From assembly GCA_963754335.1 (NCBI GenBank), contig CAVWFQ010000005.1, forward strand, positions 1,364,001 through 1,428,000: a stretch of DNA of 64,000 nt. The letters are read 5' to 3'. Below, in pieces: positions 29,227 through 38,259 of the stretch (its first letter is position 1; every line of letters begins with the position of its first letter). Source of the DNA: JBBSDP01 sp963754335. Its GTDB lineage: Bacteria; Planctomycetota; Phycisphaerae; Tepidisphaerales; Tepidisphaeraceae. A model generated the notes under the pieces. That model saw only the letters and a program-made list of their open reading frames with translations. It was not told the origin of the DNA and ran no database searches. Position numbers and translations under genes: made by a program.

Positions 29227-30264
29227 ATGTTTGTCGACGAAGCCGTCATCCACGTCAAAGCCGGCGACGGCGGCAATGGCTGCGTTTCATTCCGCCGCGA
29301 AAAGTACATTCCCAAAGGCGGCCCCGAAGGGGGAGACGGGGGCAACGGCGGCAGCGTCATCTTCGTCGCCGACTCCAGCAAGGATACTCTCCTCGATTTT
29401 TCCGGGCGGCATCACTGGCACGCCGAGCGCGGCGAATCGGGCATGGGGAAGAAGATGGCCGGCCATAACGGTCCGGACCTGATCATCCAGGTGCCCCTGG
29501 GCACGCTCATCTACGATTCAGACCAGGGCATTCTCCTGGCGGATCTGGAGACCCCCGACAAGCGGATCACGATCGCCCGCGGCGGCAAAGGCGGCCGCGG
29601 CAATTGGCATTTCAAGACCTCCACCAACCAGGCGCCGCGTTATGCCGAGCCGGGCACCGAAGGCCAGCAGAGAATGCTGCGGCTGGAGCTGAAGCTGATC
29701 GCTGACGTCGGCCTGGTTGGCATGCCCAACGCCGGCAAGAGCACGCTGCTCCGTGCCGTCTCCGCCGCCCGGCCGAAGGTGGCCGACTATCCCTTCACCA
29801 CCCTCGATCCGCAGCTTGGCATCGTCGATTTGATCGGCGATCGCCGGATGGTCTTCGCCGACATCCCGGGGTTGATTGAAGGGGCGCAAAGCGGCGCAGG
29901 CCTCGGCCACGCGTTTCTTCGCCATGTCGAGCGGACCAAGGTGATCGTTCATCTGCTTGATTTGTTTCCGATGGACGGCTCTGACCCCGCCGAGAACTAT
30001 CGAACCATTCGCCGCGAGCTGGAATCGTTCAGTCCCACGCTCGCGAACAAGCGCGAGATCATCGCCGCCAATAAATTGGACCTGGCAACCGACGACGGCG
30101 CTGCGCTCGCCAAACTTCGCAGCGATCTATCCGATAAGGAAATCTTCCCCATCTCCGGGGCGAGCCGGGAAGGCGTGGAAAAACTGCTCGAAGTGCTTTG
30201 GTCGATCCTGAAAGAAAAGCGCGAGTCGGAACGGGTCGCCGCATCGCCCGCTCCGGCCTTGTAG
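29227..30264 (+). CDS. obgE: GTPase ObgE/CgtA
   Basis: A 345-residue Obg protein, which acts in late 50S assembly and stress control. The glycine-rich Obg fold occupies residues 1-158 (GDGGNGCVSFRREKYIPKGG). The G domain has G1 GMPNAGKSTLL (about 166), G2 TTLDP, G3 DIPGLIEGA, G4 NKLD and G5 SGASREG. The C-terminus is short. The ATG at 29227 follows a weak site. It is co-directional with rpmA, the usual partnership. Confidence 0.97.
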   Translation: MFVDEAVIHVKAGDGGNGCVSFRREKYIPKGGPEGGDGGNGGSVIFVADSSKDTLLDFSGRHHWHAERGESGMGKKMAGHNGPDLIIQVPLGTLIYDSDQGILLADLETPDKRITIARGGKGGRGNWHFKTSTNQAPRYAEPGTEGQQRMLRLELKLIADVGLVGMPNAGKSTLLRAVSAARPKVADYPFTTLDPQLGIVDLIGDRRMVFADIPGLIEGAQSGAGLGHAFLRHVERTKVIVHLLDLFPMDGSDPAENYRTIRRELESFSPTLANKREIIAANKLDLATDDGAALAKLRSDLSDKEIFPISGASREGVEKLLEVLWSILKEKRESERVAASPAPAL

Positions 30265-30299
30265 AGAACTTTGGAATCGGCGTTTCCGCGACCGCCGTG

Positions 30300-30373
30300 G
30301 TCCGCGGCCCGGCGTGGCCGCCGGGGCTAAACTCTGGGTTCTGAGGTTTAGCCGCCGCCGCCGGGCGGCGCGG
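30300..30373. repeat. GGGGCTAAACTC inverted repeat
   Basis: CCGCCGGGGCTAAACTC (about 30319-30335) faces GAGGTTTAGCCGCCGCCG (about 30343-30360), flanked by GC-rich direct units. It lies between obgE and the DUF1802 gene. Confidence 0.65.
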
Positions 30374-30417
30374 TAGCGCCGGCTTTCAGTGGTCCATCGC
30401 GACGATATACTCGCCTC

Positions 30418-30996
30418 ATGGCCTGGCCCAGTTCCCTGCAAGTCGCGCTCAAAGAATGGAACACAGTCTGTCACGCGCTCGAAACCGGCCGGCAGATCGT
30501 CCTCCTCCGCAAAGGCGGGATCTACGAATCCGCCGGCGAATTCGAGCTGGAGAACCGCCAATTTCTCCTCTTCCCCACCTTTGTCCATCAGAAGCTGGAA
30601 ATGCTCAAACCCGAAGCCCGCGACGGTTTTGAACCACGGAGCGAGGAGCCCGGCCAGATCCGGATTTCCGCGACTGGCGTTGTGACCGACATCATTCGGG
30701 TCACCTCGCGGCCACGGATGGACGCGATTGACGCCGAACACATCTGGACATTGCCGCTGATCGACATGCGTTTCAATTACAAGCCGGAAAATCCGCTTTA
30801 TCTCATGATCGTCCGAGCGTATCGGTTGCATGCGCCGCTGCTGATCGACAACACGCCCGCCTACGCCGGCTGCAAGAGCTGGGTTCCGCTTGATAAGACG
30901 ATTCCGACCGGTGAGGCGTTGCCGGTGCTTGATGATCTACGATTTGAAATGAAGCGAAAGCAAATCGTCGAGAGGATCTCGCTTGAAAACGGGTAA
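30418..30996 (+). CDS. DUF1802 family protein
   Basis: A 192-residue protein with the DUF1802 pattern: LQVALKEWNTVCHALETGRQ, then IVLLRKGGI, then FLLFPTFVHQKLEML, then WTLPLIDMRF and RAYRL. The family is uncharacterised; these proteins occur in Cyanobacteria and Planctomycetota. The ATG at 30418 gives the complete domain. It stands alone between repeats. Confidence 0.85.
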   Translation: MAWPSSLQVALKEWNTVCHALETGRQIVLLRKGGIYESAGEFELENRQFLLFPTFVHQKLEMLKPEARDGFEPRSEEPGQIRISATGVVTDIIRVTSRPRMDAIDAEHIWTLPLIDMRFNYKPENPLYLMIVRAYRLHAPLLIDNTPAYAGCKSWVPLDKTIPTGEALPVLDDLRFEMKRKQIVERISLENG

Positions 30997-31039
30997 CGCC
31001 CGTTGTCGTCAATTTTTCGGGAGAGGCGAGCTTCCCCCC

Positions 31040-31257
31040 GGTGGGACAGACATTCCTGTCTGTTGCGGGCCGGAGAGCGGAGGCGGTACTCCGCCTTCCG
31101 AGCCGGTCCGCTTTATTGCAAACTCCGCGGAATGTCGCGTCTGCTCGGCGGGCAGGAATGCCCGCACTCGCAGACGCGTATCAGACAAGAATGTCTGACC
31201 CACCAGAAATGCCGGCACCTCGTGGACGCGTGACAGACGCGAATGTCCATCCCACCG
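31040..31257 (+). repeat. Compound palindromic repeat, copy 1
   Basis: In order it holds: GGTGGGACAGACATTCCTGT (palindrome CAGACATTCCTGTCTG), GGAGCGGAGGCGGTA..CCGCC hairpin, GCGGAATGTCGCGTCTGCTC, GGCGGGCAGGAATGCCCGC palindrome, CACTCGCAGACGCGTATCAG and GACAAGAATGTCTGACCCACC, then a further degenerate unit to 31257. The same order occurs at 56846-57032 and, inverted, at 62587-62837. Confidence 0.88.
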
Positions 31258-31294
31258 AAGATCTCAACGATCGGGGGCATTTCGAATTTGAGTG

Positions 31295-32512
31295 TCACCG
31301 CTTCAGTTCATCAAACGTTCCCACCACCGGCAGTTTTCCAACCAGCGGCGCCGCATATTGCTTGAACGCCTCGGAGATATTGTTCCCATCGATGATGTGC
31401 GACGGATCCATATGCTTGGTTTCACGGGCCACGGTCGAGAGTGGCGTCAGGAAAGTCTCGATCGTGTATGACGATCCGCCCGCGCACTTCATCGCAACGG
31501 AGCCGCCTTCTTTTCCTTCGGCGGCGTACTTCGCTGCGGTCTGCCCGACCATCCGCGCTTCCCTGGCATCGACCTCGCTGACGCAGGCGGGAAAGCTGCG
31601 CTGCAAATACCCGAAGGTGTCGGCGCGAACGCGAAGTTTTTTGCCGCCGGGCTTGGTCAGCTTTTTGGTGATGAGGTCGCCGAGGTAATCGCCGAGTGCG
31701 CCCGTGCCGGAGAGCTGAATGTTTCCGTGGTCATCGCGCTCCAGACTGGTGGCCATCGCCTCGGCCCAGGTCTTTCCATCGGGCCGGCTCATTCCTTCGC
31801 TCACCGCGATCAGGCAGCGCCCCTGTTTGGTGAAGACGCGATCGACGTCGGCCAGAAATTTCTCCTCGCTGACGGGCGCTTCGGGAACGTAGATCAGGTG
31901 CGGGCCGTCATTGTCGTGCTGCCGAGCGAGGACCGAAGCGGCGGTGAGGAAGCCGGCATGGCGGCCCATGATCACGTCCACTTTAATTCCCGGCAGCGAA
32001 CGGTTGTCGTAATTGTCGCCCATCATCGCGCAGGCGACAAATCGGGCCGCCGATCCGTAGCCGGGCGTGTGATCGTGAACGCGCAGGTCATTATCGATCG
32101 TCTTGGGAATGTGAAAGACTTTCAGGTCATGGCCGTTTTTAGTTGCGAGCTCGCCGACAATGCGGGCGGTATCAGCCGAGTCGTTGCCGCCGATGTAGAA
32201 AAAGTAGCGCACATTGTGCTTTGCGAACGAAGCGAAGATTTTCTCGCAATAGGCCTGGTCCGGCTTGTCGCGCGTCGAGCCGAGGGCGGCGGCGGGTGTC
32301 TGCGCGATCCGCTCCAGAAGTTCCTCTGGCACATCGTTGAGCGGGATGAATTCATCTTTGACGATTCCGCTCACGCCGTGACGCGCCCCCAGGATCTGAT
32401 CCACGAGCCGGCTCTTGCGAAGCTCCAGTACGCAACCGACCAGGGATTGGTTGATGACGGTCGTTGGACCGCCGGATTGACCGATGACTGCGTTGCCGAT
32501 TTTTGTTGTCAT
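31295..32512 (-). CDS. pfp: Phosphofructokinase, pyrophosphate-dependent type
   Basis: A 405-residue enzyme of glycolysis that phosphorylates fructose 6-phosphate, probably with pyrophosphate and reversibly. Motifs: IGQSGGPTTVINQS for the phosphoryl donor, YIGGNDSADTA where ATP enzymes have GGDGS, and PKTIDNDL, whose Lys is a mark of the PPi-dependent group; MGRHAGFLTA and the sugar-binding VPEAPVSEEKF follow. Donor choice is inferred from Asn/Asp in GGND and Lys in PKTIDND. The gene stands alone, the compound repeat lying at its 3' end. Confidence 0.93.
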   Translation of the reverse strand: MTTKIGNAVIGQSGGPTTVINQSLVGCVLELRKSRLVDQILGARHGVSGIVKDEFIPLNDVPEELLERIAQTPAAALGSTRDKPDQAYCEKIFASFAKHNVRYFFYIGGNDSADTARIVGELATKNGHDLKVFHIPKTIDNDLRVHDHTPGYGSAARFVACAMMGDNYDNRSLPGIKVDVIMGRHAGFLTAASVLARQHDNDGPHLIYVPEAPVSEEKFLADVDRVFTKQGRCLIAVSEGMSRPDGKTWAEAMATSLERDDHGNIQLSGTGALGDYLGDLITKKLTKPGGKKLRVRADTFGYLQRSFPACVSEVDAREARMVGQTAAKYAAEGKEGGSVAMKCAGGSSYTIETFLTPLSTVARETKHMDPSHIIDGNNISEAFKQYAAPLVGKLPVVGTFDELKR

Positions 32513-32574
32513 AAATAAATGCGGCGGTTAATAAGTGCCGCGGGTCGGAGTCTATTGGATTCGCGATGAAGATT

Positions 32575-32631
32575 GTAGGGTGGGCTCGGCCCACCACGAG
32601 AGAGAAAGATGGTGGGCCAAGCCCACCCTAC
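32575..32631. repeat. TAGGGTGGGCTCGGCCCACC inverted repeat, copy 2
   Basis: Arms 32575-32595 and 32611-32631 match those at 12572-12656, with a 15-base centre. The right arm ends in the last codons of prmC. Confidence 0.85.
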
Positions 32632-33518
32632 GAACCAGATTTCCTCAACGCCAGCACGCGATCCCGGCCGCCAAAATCTTTCAGCAGTCGCGCGTCAGTG
32701 AAGCCTTCGGTTTCCTGGGCAATCTTCATCGCAAGGTCTCCCTGATCGAAGGCGATTTCCAGGAAAACGTGTCCGCCCGGCGTCAATCGCCGCGGCGCCT
32801 CGGCAAGAATCCGGCGATGGATCGCCAGTCCGTCAAGCCCCCCGTCCAATGCCGAGATCGGCTCGTACTCGCGCACGCTCCGGTCCAGCGATTGGATCTG
32901 TCCCGTTGGAATGTAGGGCGGATTCGACACGATCAGATCGAATGGACGCGGATCGACGAGCTTCGCGACCGGTTCGAACAGATCCCCCTGTTCGACGATA
33001 ACGCGATCGCCCAGGCCGAGCCGCTCGACGTTGCGCCGCGCCGTCTCGACCGCGGCGGCACTCAAATCAGTTGCGACCACCGTTGCGGATTTGGAATGCT
33101 TGGCGATAGCCAGCGCGATACACCCGCTCCCCGTGCACAAATCCAGAACGCGCGGCGTTTCCAGTCCCGGCTGGTGCCGCGCCAGCTGCAATACATTTTC
33201 AACCAGTGTCTCCGTATCCGGCCGCGGAATCAGCACGTCGCGGCTCACTTCCAGCTCGAGATTGAAAAAATGAGCACGGCCAGTCAGATAGGCGATCGGC
33301 TCCTGCTCAACCGCCCGCGAGACAAGGTCGCGAAACGCCGACAAGTCCTTTTCGGTGAGGACGCGCTCGTAATCCGTGTAGAGCTTGATCCGCGGAAGCC
33401 CCAGAACGTGACCCAGCAAAAGCTCGGCCGAAAGCCGGGGGGAATCAACTTCTTTTCGCCCGAAAAATCCCGTAGTCCATTCCAGGATTCGCCGGACCGT
33501 CCATGTCCCCTCGGGCAT
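32628..33518 (-). CDS. prmC: Release factor glutamine methyltransferase
   Basis: A 296-residue SAM enzyme that methylates the Gln of the GGQ motif of RF1/RF2. An N-terminal helical recognition domain (VRRILEWTTGFFGRK, SAELLLGHVLG) precedes LIPRPDTETLVE, the SAM loop VLDLCTGSGCIALAIAK and the catalytic NPPY in DLIVSNPPYIP. DGGLDGL follows as in HemK proteins. The usual neighbour prfA is not present here. Confidence 0.95.
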   Translation of the reverse strand: MPEGTWTVRRILEWTTGFFGRKEVDSPRLSAELLLGHVLGLPRIKLYTDYERVLTEKDLSAFRDLVSRAVEQEPIAYLTGRAHFFNLELEVSRDVLIPRPDTETLVENVLQLARHQPGLETPRVLDLCTGSGCIALAIAKHSKSATVVATDLSAAAVETARRNVERLGLGDRVIVEQGDLFEPVAKLVDPRPFDLIVSNPPYIPTGQIQSLDRSVREYEPISALDGGLDGLAIHRRILAEAPRRLTPGGHVFLEIAFDQGDLAMKIAQETEGFTDARLLKDFGGRDRVLALRKSGS

Positions 33519-33562
33519 GGGGCGAAGTTTAAGGGAGAGGGCGGAGAGAATCGAGTAGCGAC

Positions 33563-34204
33563 TTAGCTTTCAGCCCCCACCCCGGCCTGCCAGGCGGAAA
33601 ACAGCACTTTTCCAAGGAGTGCTTCTTCCTTCGTCCAGACGAGCATGACCCACGTTTCCCCGTCATCGCTCGTTGCGAAGGCCAGTTCGAGAATGCCCGC
33701 GGCGCGGAGATAGCGGCGGAGTGCGGTGATCTGTCCTCTGGCGGCCGTATCAGCGTCGCAGCGATCGCTGCCGAAAATGACGGAGGCATCGTCCAGCCCG
33801 CCATACAATGCCGTGCGGGCCCCGCCGGGGCATTCGCATCGGAGACGATTGGCGGTTTCGTGAGCGCGGGTTTGCCAGTCAACTGAATTGGCCCGAAATC
33901 GATCCCCTTCATGCCACCAGGATCGCGATCCGCGCGATGCCAGGGCGGTCAGGGCGCGCTGCAACAGCGATTCGCACGCCTGGGGAGCGAGGAAGGGGGC
34001 CATCGGGTCGGCATGACTTAGCCAGTAGCCGCCGTCGTCCAGGATCCGGTTCAATTCGCGCGGGTAGAGCCATTCTTCGGGGAGTTCGCCCCCTTCGGCC
34101 ATCGCGGCCAAATCATCGGCGAGCGATTCAAGCAAATCCTGCCGGATCCGCCCGACGACACGCTTGCGACGCTCTGTTTCCGTTTCCACGCTTGCGAACC
34201 TCAT
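33563..34204 (-). CDS. Hypothetical protein, unknown function
   Basis: About 213 residues from the ATG at 34204 (MRFASVETETERRKRVV); the open frame goes a little further. An acidic helical N-terminus (LLESLADDLAAMAEGGELPE) leads to a mixed C-terminal part with GILELAFATSDDGETWVMLV. Frame use and codon bias look genuine and there is no strong competitor on the other strand, but I recognise no domain. It lies upstream of prmC with a 44-base gap and may share its transcript. Confidence 0.55.
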   Translation of the reverse strand: MRFASVETETERRKRVVGRIRQDLLESLADDLAAMAEGGELPEEWLYPRELNRILDDGGYWLSHADPMAPFLAPQACESLLQRALTALASRGSRSWWHEGDRFRANSVDWQTRAHETANRLRCECPGGARTALYGGLDDASVIFGSDRCDADTAARGQITALRRYLRAAGILELAFATSDDGETWVMLVWTKEEALLGKVLFSAWQAGVGAES

Positions 34205-34508
34205 CCGTGATGTTCCTGAAATGGATTGCATTGAACATACCCTCTCATGGCCCGGCAGTCATCGCTTATATCGATTTTCAGGTCTCTTCTCCTTGAATTT
34301 ATCGGACGCAGGGGGAAACGATGAAGTGTGAACGATGAACGATGAACGACAGATTCTCGGCGTCTCAATATCAGTTCATCGTTCATCATTCTCACTTCAT
34401 CGTTTCTTTTCCCTTGCGTATTCGGTCTTTGTTCGGTACGAATGGCGCAACGGCAATGCAGGACGCGTCCGTTGGCCGCCAGGGAAGGCCAACTTTTACT
34501 CATCCCCT
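34205..34508. repeat. GAACGATGAAC inverted repeat and gap before the LexA-like gene
   Basis: GATGAAGTGTGAACGATGAA (34320-34347) pairs with GTTCATCGTTCATCATTCTC (34374-34401) as a near-perfect long inverted repeat with a 26-base centre. The rest of the gap has no gene I can support. Confidence 0.75.
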
Positions 34509-35435
34509 ATGGAACCACTCGGCCCGAAAATTCGCCGGCAGCGCCGCCGGCTCGGCTTCACGCTCGATGAGCTTGCCGGCCGCGCCGGCATTTCCAAGCC
34601 TTATCTTTCCCTCATCGAAACCGGCCGCGTTTCCAATCCGCCCAGCGACGGGAAACTCCGCCGGTTGGAGCAAACGCTCGACTTCAAGCCGGGCGAGTTA
34701 TTGACGCAGGCTCATTTGCAGCGCACCCCGCGCGAAGTGCGGGCCGTGTTGCAGTCGCTGCTATTGTCCGAAGCGAGAAGAACTGACGCGGGGGGTGGAA
34801 GAGTTGACGCGGAGAAGGAAAGAGCTGACGCGGGGACGCGGAGACGGGCGGATGCAAAAGCACCTGTCTCCGCGTCCCCGTGTCCCCGCGTCTCCGCGTC
34901 CCCTCTTTCCCCCGCGTCAGTTCTTCCCGGGGGCGGCGTCGATCTGGACGAAGCCCTCCTCACCGGCGTGCTCCAGACGATGGTCAAGAACGCCGGTTGC
35001 GGTGTCGAGCCGCTCCATTCCGGCGTGGTTCCGGTCATCAATCGCGTCTCCGCCGGTTATCCGCAGGATTTTACCGACCTGGGGTTTCCTCCGCGCGTGG
35101 CCGACGCGTATCTGACCTGTCCCGACGTTCACGACCGCGACGCGTTCGCGGCGCGGGTTCATGGAGACAGCATGACGCCGAAATATTCCGCCGGCGACAT
35201 CGTCATTTTTTCCCCAGCCCTGCCGCCGCGGGAAGGGGACGATTGTTTCGTCCGTTTTGCCGACGGTCGGACGACGTTCCAGCGCGCCTTTTTTGAAAAC
35301 GGAGAAGACGCGATTCCGCTGATTCGTCTGCAGCCGCGCAATGAGCGATATCGAGCGCAAACAGTCGCAGCTGAAGAGATTGCGGGGCTCTATCGGGCGA
35401 TTTATCAGTATCAGAAGGTAGACGAGAAGACGTAA
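34509..35435 (+). CDS. XRE-family regulator with S24 (LexA-like) domain
   Basis: The start MEPLGPKIRRQRRRLGFT begins a Cro/C1 helix-turn-helix (LDELAGRAGISKPYLSLIE, residues 19-37). The C-terminal S24 domain shows ARVHGDSMTPKYSAGDIVIF with the nucleophile Ser in GDSM. Where LexA and phage repressors carry the catalytic Lys (TVKR), this protein reads TTFQR, so self-cleavage may be lost. The 50-residue linker between the domains is encoded by a palindromic repeat (34779-34925) and is rich in Ala, Asp, Arg and Pro/Ser. Protein length is 308 residues. It probably represses genes, perhaps its own; no operator could be identified. Confidence 0.85.
   Translation: MEPLGPKIRRQRRRLGFTLDELAGRAGISKPYLSLIETGRVSNPPSDGKLRRLEQTLDFKPGELLTQAHLQRTPREVRAVLQSLLLSEARRTDAGGGRVDAEKERADAGTRRRADAKAPVSASPCPRVSASPLSPASVLPGGGVDLDEALLTGVLQTMVKNAGCGVEPLHSGVVPVINRVSAGYPQDFTDLGFPPRVADAYLTCPDVHDRDAFAARVHGDSMTPKYSAGDIVIFSPALPPREGDDCFVRFADGRTTFQRAFFENGEDAIPLIRLQPRNERYRAQTVAAEEIAGLYRAIYQYQKVDEKT
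34779..34925. repeat. CGCGGAGAC palindromic repeat forming a protein linker
   Basis: Forward units such as GAACTGACGCGGGGGGTGGA and GACGCGGGGACGCGGAGACG are mirrored by CGCGTCCCCGCGTCTCCGCG and CCGCGTCAGTTCTTC. Outer arms AAGAACTGACGCGGG and CCCGCGTCAGTTCTT bound the element at 34778-34925. The forward half recurs at 7137-7230. Confidence 0.85.
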
Positions 35436-35479
35436 CGCTGACTTTTGGGCTTTGGTACCTGGGATTTGGAATTTCCCAC

Positions 35480-37064
35480 TTATGGGCGTGTCGCGGGATT
35501 GGATCCTCGCGAAAATTTGAACGAACGGACGGCCAACTCCAGTTCCGGCGACGGACTCCAGCTCGCAGTCGTCAGGGTCCAGAACCTCTGGTTAAAGACA
35601 GCGGCGTAAACAGCGCAAACGGCGGGGCGTCCGCTACTCGCATCGGTGTATCGAGTGCGGGCAAATGGCACGCCGTCGATCGTTCCCCACTCCGTTTCGC
35701 GTCCAAATCGCGCAAATTGATCGTCCGCCCACGCCCGCAATGTCTTGAATGAGGATTGGTCCAGGCTGCGCGGGCTGATCAGCAGGAGCGGCAAACCCGC
35801 GTCGGGATCGAGCGCGGGGATGCGGGCATCGTGTCCACCCCATACGCCGGAACCAACGAGGCGTAATTCCATTGGCGGACGAATCGTATAGGCAAATCCG
35901 TGCTTGACCGGCTGAAGCGACGTCGTCGCCTCCTCCCCGGTGAGCGACCAATCATCGGGGCGGGAGGCGGGATCGTATCCGGCCGGCAATGTATCCCCGG
36001 AAGGCGCCAGGACTTCTCTCCGGGGCGGGCGCGGCGAAGCGTCATGGCGCACGCCGTCAGGGTTTCCAGTGAATCGGCTTTGTCGTTCGAAGTGACACTG
36101 ATTTGAATTTGCGCGTGCCGGCCTCGGTCGTAGATATCGTAATCAATCTGCCGAACTGGAAGCGTATCGGTGTTTTTTTGCATCGTATCGACGCGCGTTG
36201 CGCCGAGCGCATCCGGGCCGATTCGTCCCAGATCCGGCGGTTCGTCCGGCGGCAATCGACGTCGCATCTGGGCCGGATCGGCGCTGGGCATGATGGTCAG
36301 CGTCAGCTCGGCGCGCTCACCCTTCGGTCCACGACCCACCCAGGTCAGCTTTGCGGAGGTTGCCGCGGCCAGATGAAAGCCGGCTGTGGGCCCGCGCAGC
36401 GCAAATCCACCAATCGGGATGTACGGCCCGAAGGCGTCGGCGATCGTTGAATCGGGCAGCCAGGCGGCGCCGTCGGCGCGACCGGCTGCTTCCAGTCCGG
36501 GATTGAAGTCGTTGCGGCGGGTGTCGAGGGGGCGACCTCGGGGGCAGGCGTAACGGCCGGCGTGATCGGTTCGGGCGCAACGGGCGCGACTTGACTCGTA
36601 ACGGCCGGGTTGGAGCCGGTGGTAGCGACGACCTCGGGAGGGGTGGTTTTCGTTCCGCCGAGCAGCGAACTCCATGGCACAAACCAATAGATGCATAAAG
36701 CGCCGAGCGCTGCCGGCAGCAGTGCGATCGCAATCAACAGGAGATTACCGCGAGCGCGCGGCCGCGGGTCCCCCTTTTCGTCAATTTCCAGCTTCGGTCG
36801 TCCCCATCGCGGCCAGTGCCAAGGGCGCAAGACCACCTGGCTGACTTCCTCGGCGGAGGCGGAATGTTCCATCTCCGCGCCCGCATTCAGATCGACCGCC
36901 TCGCGTTGTGGGCCGTGATCGGCGGCGTCCTGGGCCTCTTCCTTCGTCGCCCGCGGCACCACCATGATGAATCGGCATCGCGTGCACTGAACCGGCTGGC
37001 CGCCCATGGACTCGTCCACGTCGTACACTTTGCCGCAGCGCCCGCATTTGAGCGAAAGAGCCAT
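35480..37064 (-). CDS. Zinc-ribbon membrane-anchored protein, two frameshifts
   Basis: The N-terminus is an MJ0042-type zinc ribbon: LKCGRCGKVYDVDE and VQCTRCRFIMVV, residues 5-37. An acidic stretch leads to one membrane helix (NLLLIAIALLPAALGALCIY, about 106-125), a Pro/Thr/Val-rich spacer, and a beta-rich outer domain of about 330 residues. The frame breaks near 36460 (in the spacer end, before AAWLPDSTIADAFGPY) and near 36030 (between AMTLRR and REVLAPSGDTLPAG), each one base short. Restored length is about 527 residues. I know this ribbon-helix-outer domain layout from Planctomycetota but not its function. Confidence 0.75.
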
Positions 37065-37096
37065 CGCAGATTTACCTTGCCGCGGAATGATCCACG

Positions 37097-38138
37097 TTAC
37101 TCATACACCCAATCCCGAGATGATATCGTAACCGCCTCGTGGGTCTGGCCGCTGCGCCGTGCGGCATCGAGCAGCGCCATCGTAGGCAAAACACTCCGCG
37201 CGCTCACGGCGGGAGGCTCTCTGCCCGCCGTCGCGGCGGCAAACCGATCCCAGATATCGGTCTCGCTCAATCCGCACTCTGGCGCTCCCGATCGTCCCCG
37301 GCGATGCGTTCGGAGCCGCGCAAACTGCAAATTCGCCCAGACCGCGGTGTCGAACTGCGGGCTCGGCGGACTAAACGCCGATCCCTTCGTCCCATCCAGA
37401 TGCCACCGCGACTGCGGATGTGCGGTGGTGGTGTTGATTTCGACAAGGGCAGCCGCGCCATCGTCGAAATCGATGCAGATGTGCGCAAAGTCGTCACAAT
37501 CCTGCGTCCAGACATTGCCGCGAAGCTGCGCAAAGACCTTGACCGGTGGCGCCGGCCAGAGAAGACGCCAGATCTGATCGATGAAATGGCTTCCCCAGTC
37601 ATAAAGCCCGCCTCCGCCGAATGTCGCCTCATTGCGCCAGCCCGGGCGGTATTCCTTCGCCGCCGGACCGACACAACTGGCAAATTGCCCGAGCCGGCTT
37701 TCGACGTTGATCAGCTTTCCCAGCACGCCGGAGGCGATCGCCTCCCGAACGGTGAGATAATCGATGTCCCATCGGCGATTGTGAAAAACGCTGAGCACCC
37801 GTCCGTTTCGCTCGGCTTCTTCCACCATCGTCTGGGCGTGCGGGAGGTCGAGCGCCATCGGTTTTTCCACCATGACATGTTTGCCCGCGCCCAGGGCCTG
37901 CATCGCCTGGTCGAAGTGCATTGCGGTCGGCGTAGCAACGAGAACCGCTTCGATCTGCGAATCATTCAGCATTGCGTCCAAATTGTCATGGACGCGCAGG
38001 CCGTCGACGCTGCGCCAGGTCCTGCCGGACTGGCGTGGCGTCGACGACCGCGGCCGCTCGCGCGCTCTCGGATCGCTCCAGCCAGCCCGCGTGTTCCGCG
38101 CCGATACGACCGAAACCAATAATGCCGATTCGAAGCAT
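37097..38138 (-). CDS. Gfo/Idh/MocA family oxidoreductase, one frameshift
   Basis: The true start is MLRIGIIGFGRIGAEHAGWL at 38138, the NAD-binding Rossmann loop. After VVDATPVRQD the frame breaks near 38040 and continues SVDGLRVHDNLDAML, then EAVLVATPTAMHFDQA, AGKHVMVEKPMALD (the EKP signature with catalytic Lys), and the C-terminal domain with GGGGLYDWGSHFIDQ. The restored length is about 346 residues. These enzymes oxidise sugars or inositols; the substrate cannot be told. The gene precedes the pseudopilin pair divergently. Confidence 0.88.
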
Positions 38139-38259
38139 AAGAAGTGTTGTAATCGAACCGTGGCCCGGCGAAAGAACTCAAAAATCAGTAAATATCCTCG
38201 ATTCTTCGATGCCGGGTGAGGTACTATATGCGTACTCAATTGTGAACAGGAAACACCAA

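Noticed and set aside
31003..31233. Short open frames with GQTFLSV or RNARTR text, also at 56820 and 62583
   Set aside because: These are readings of the compound palindromic repeat in both strands, not genes.
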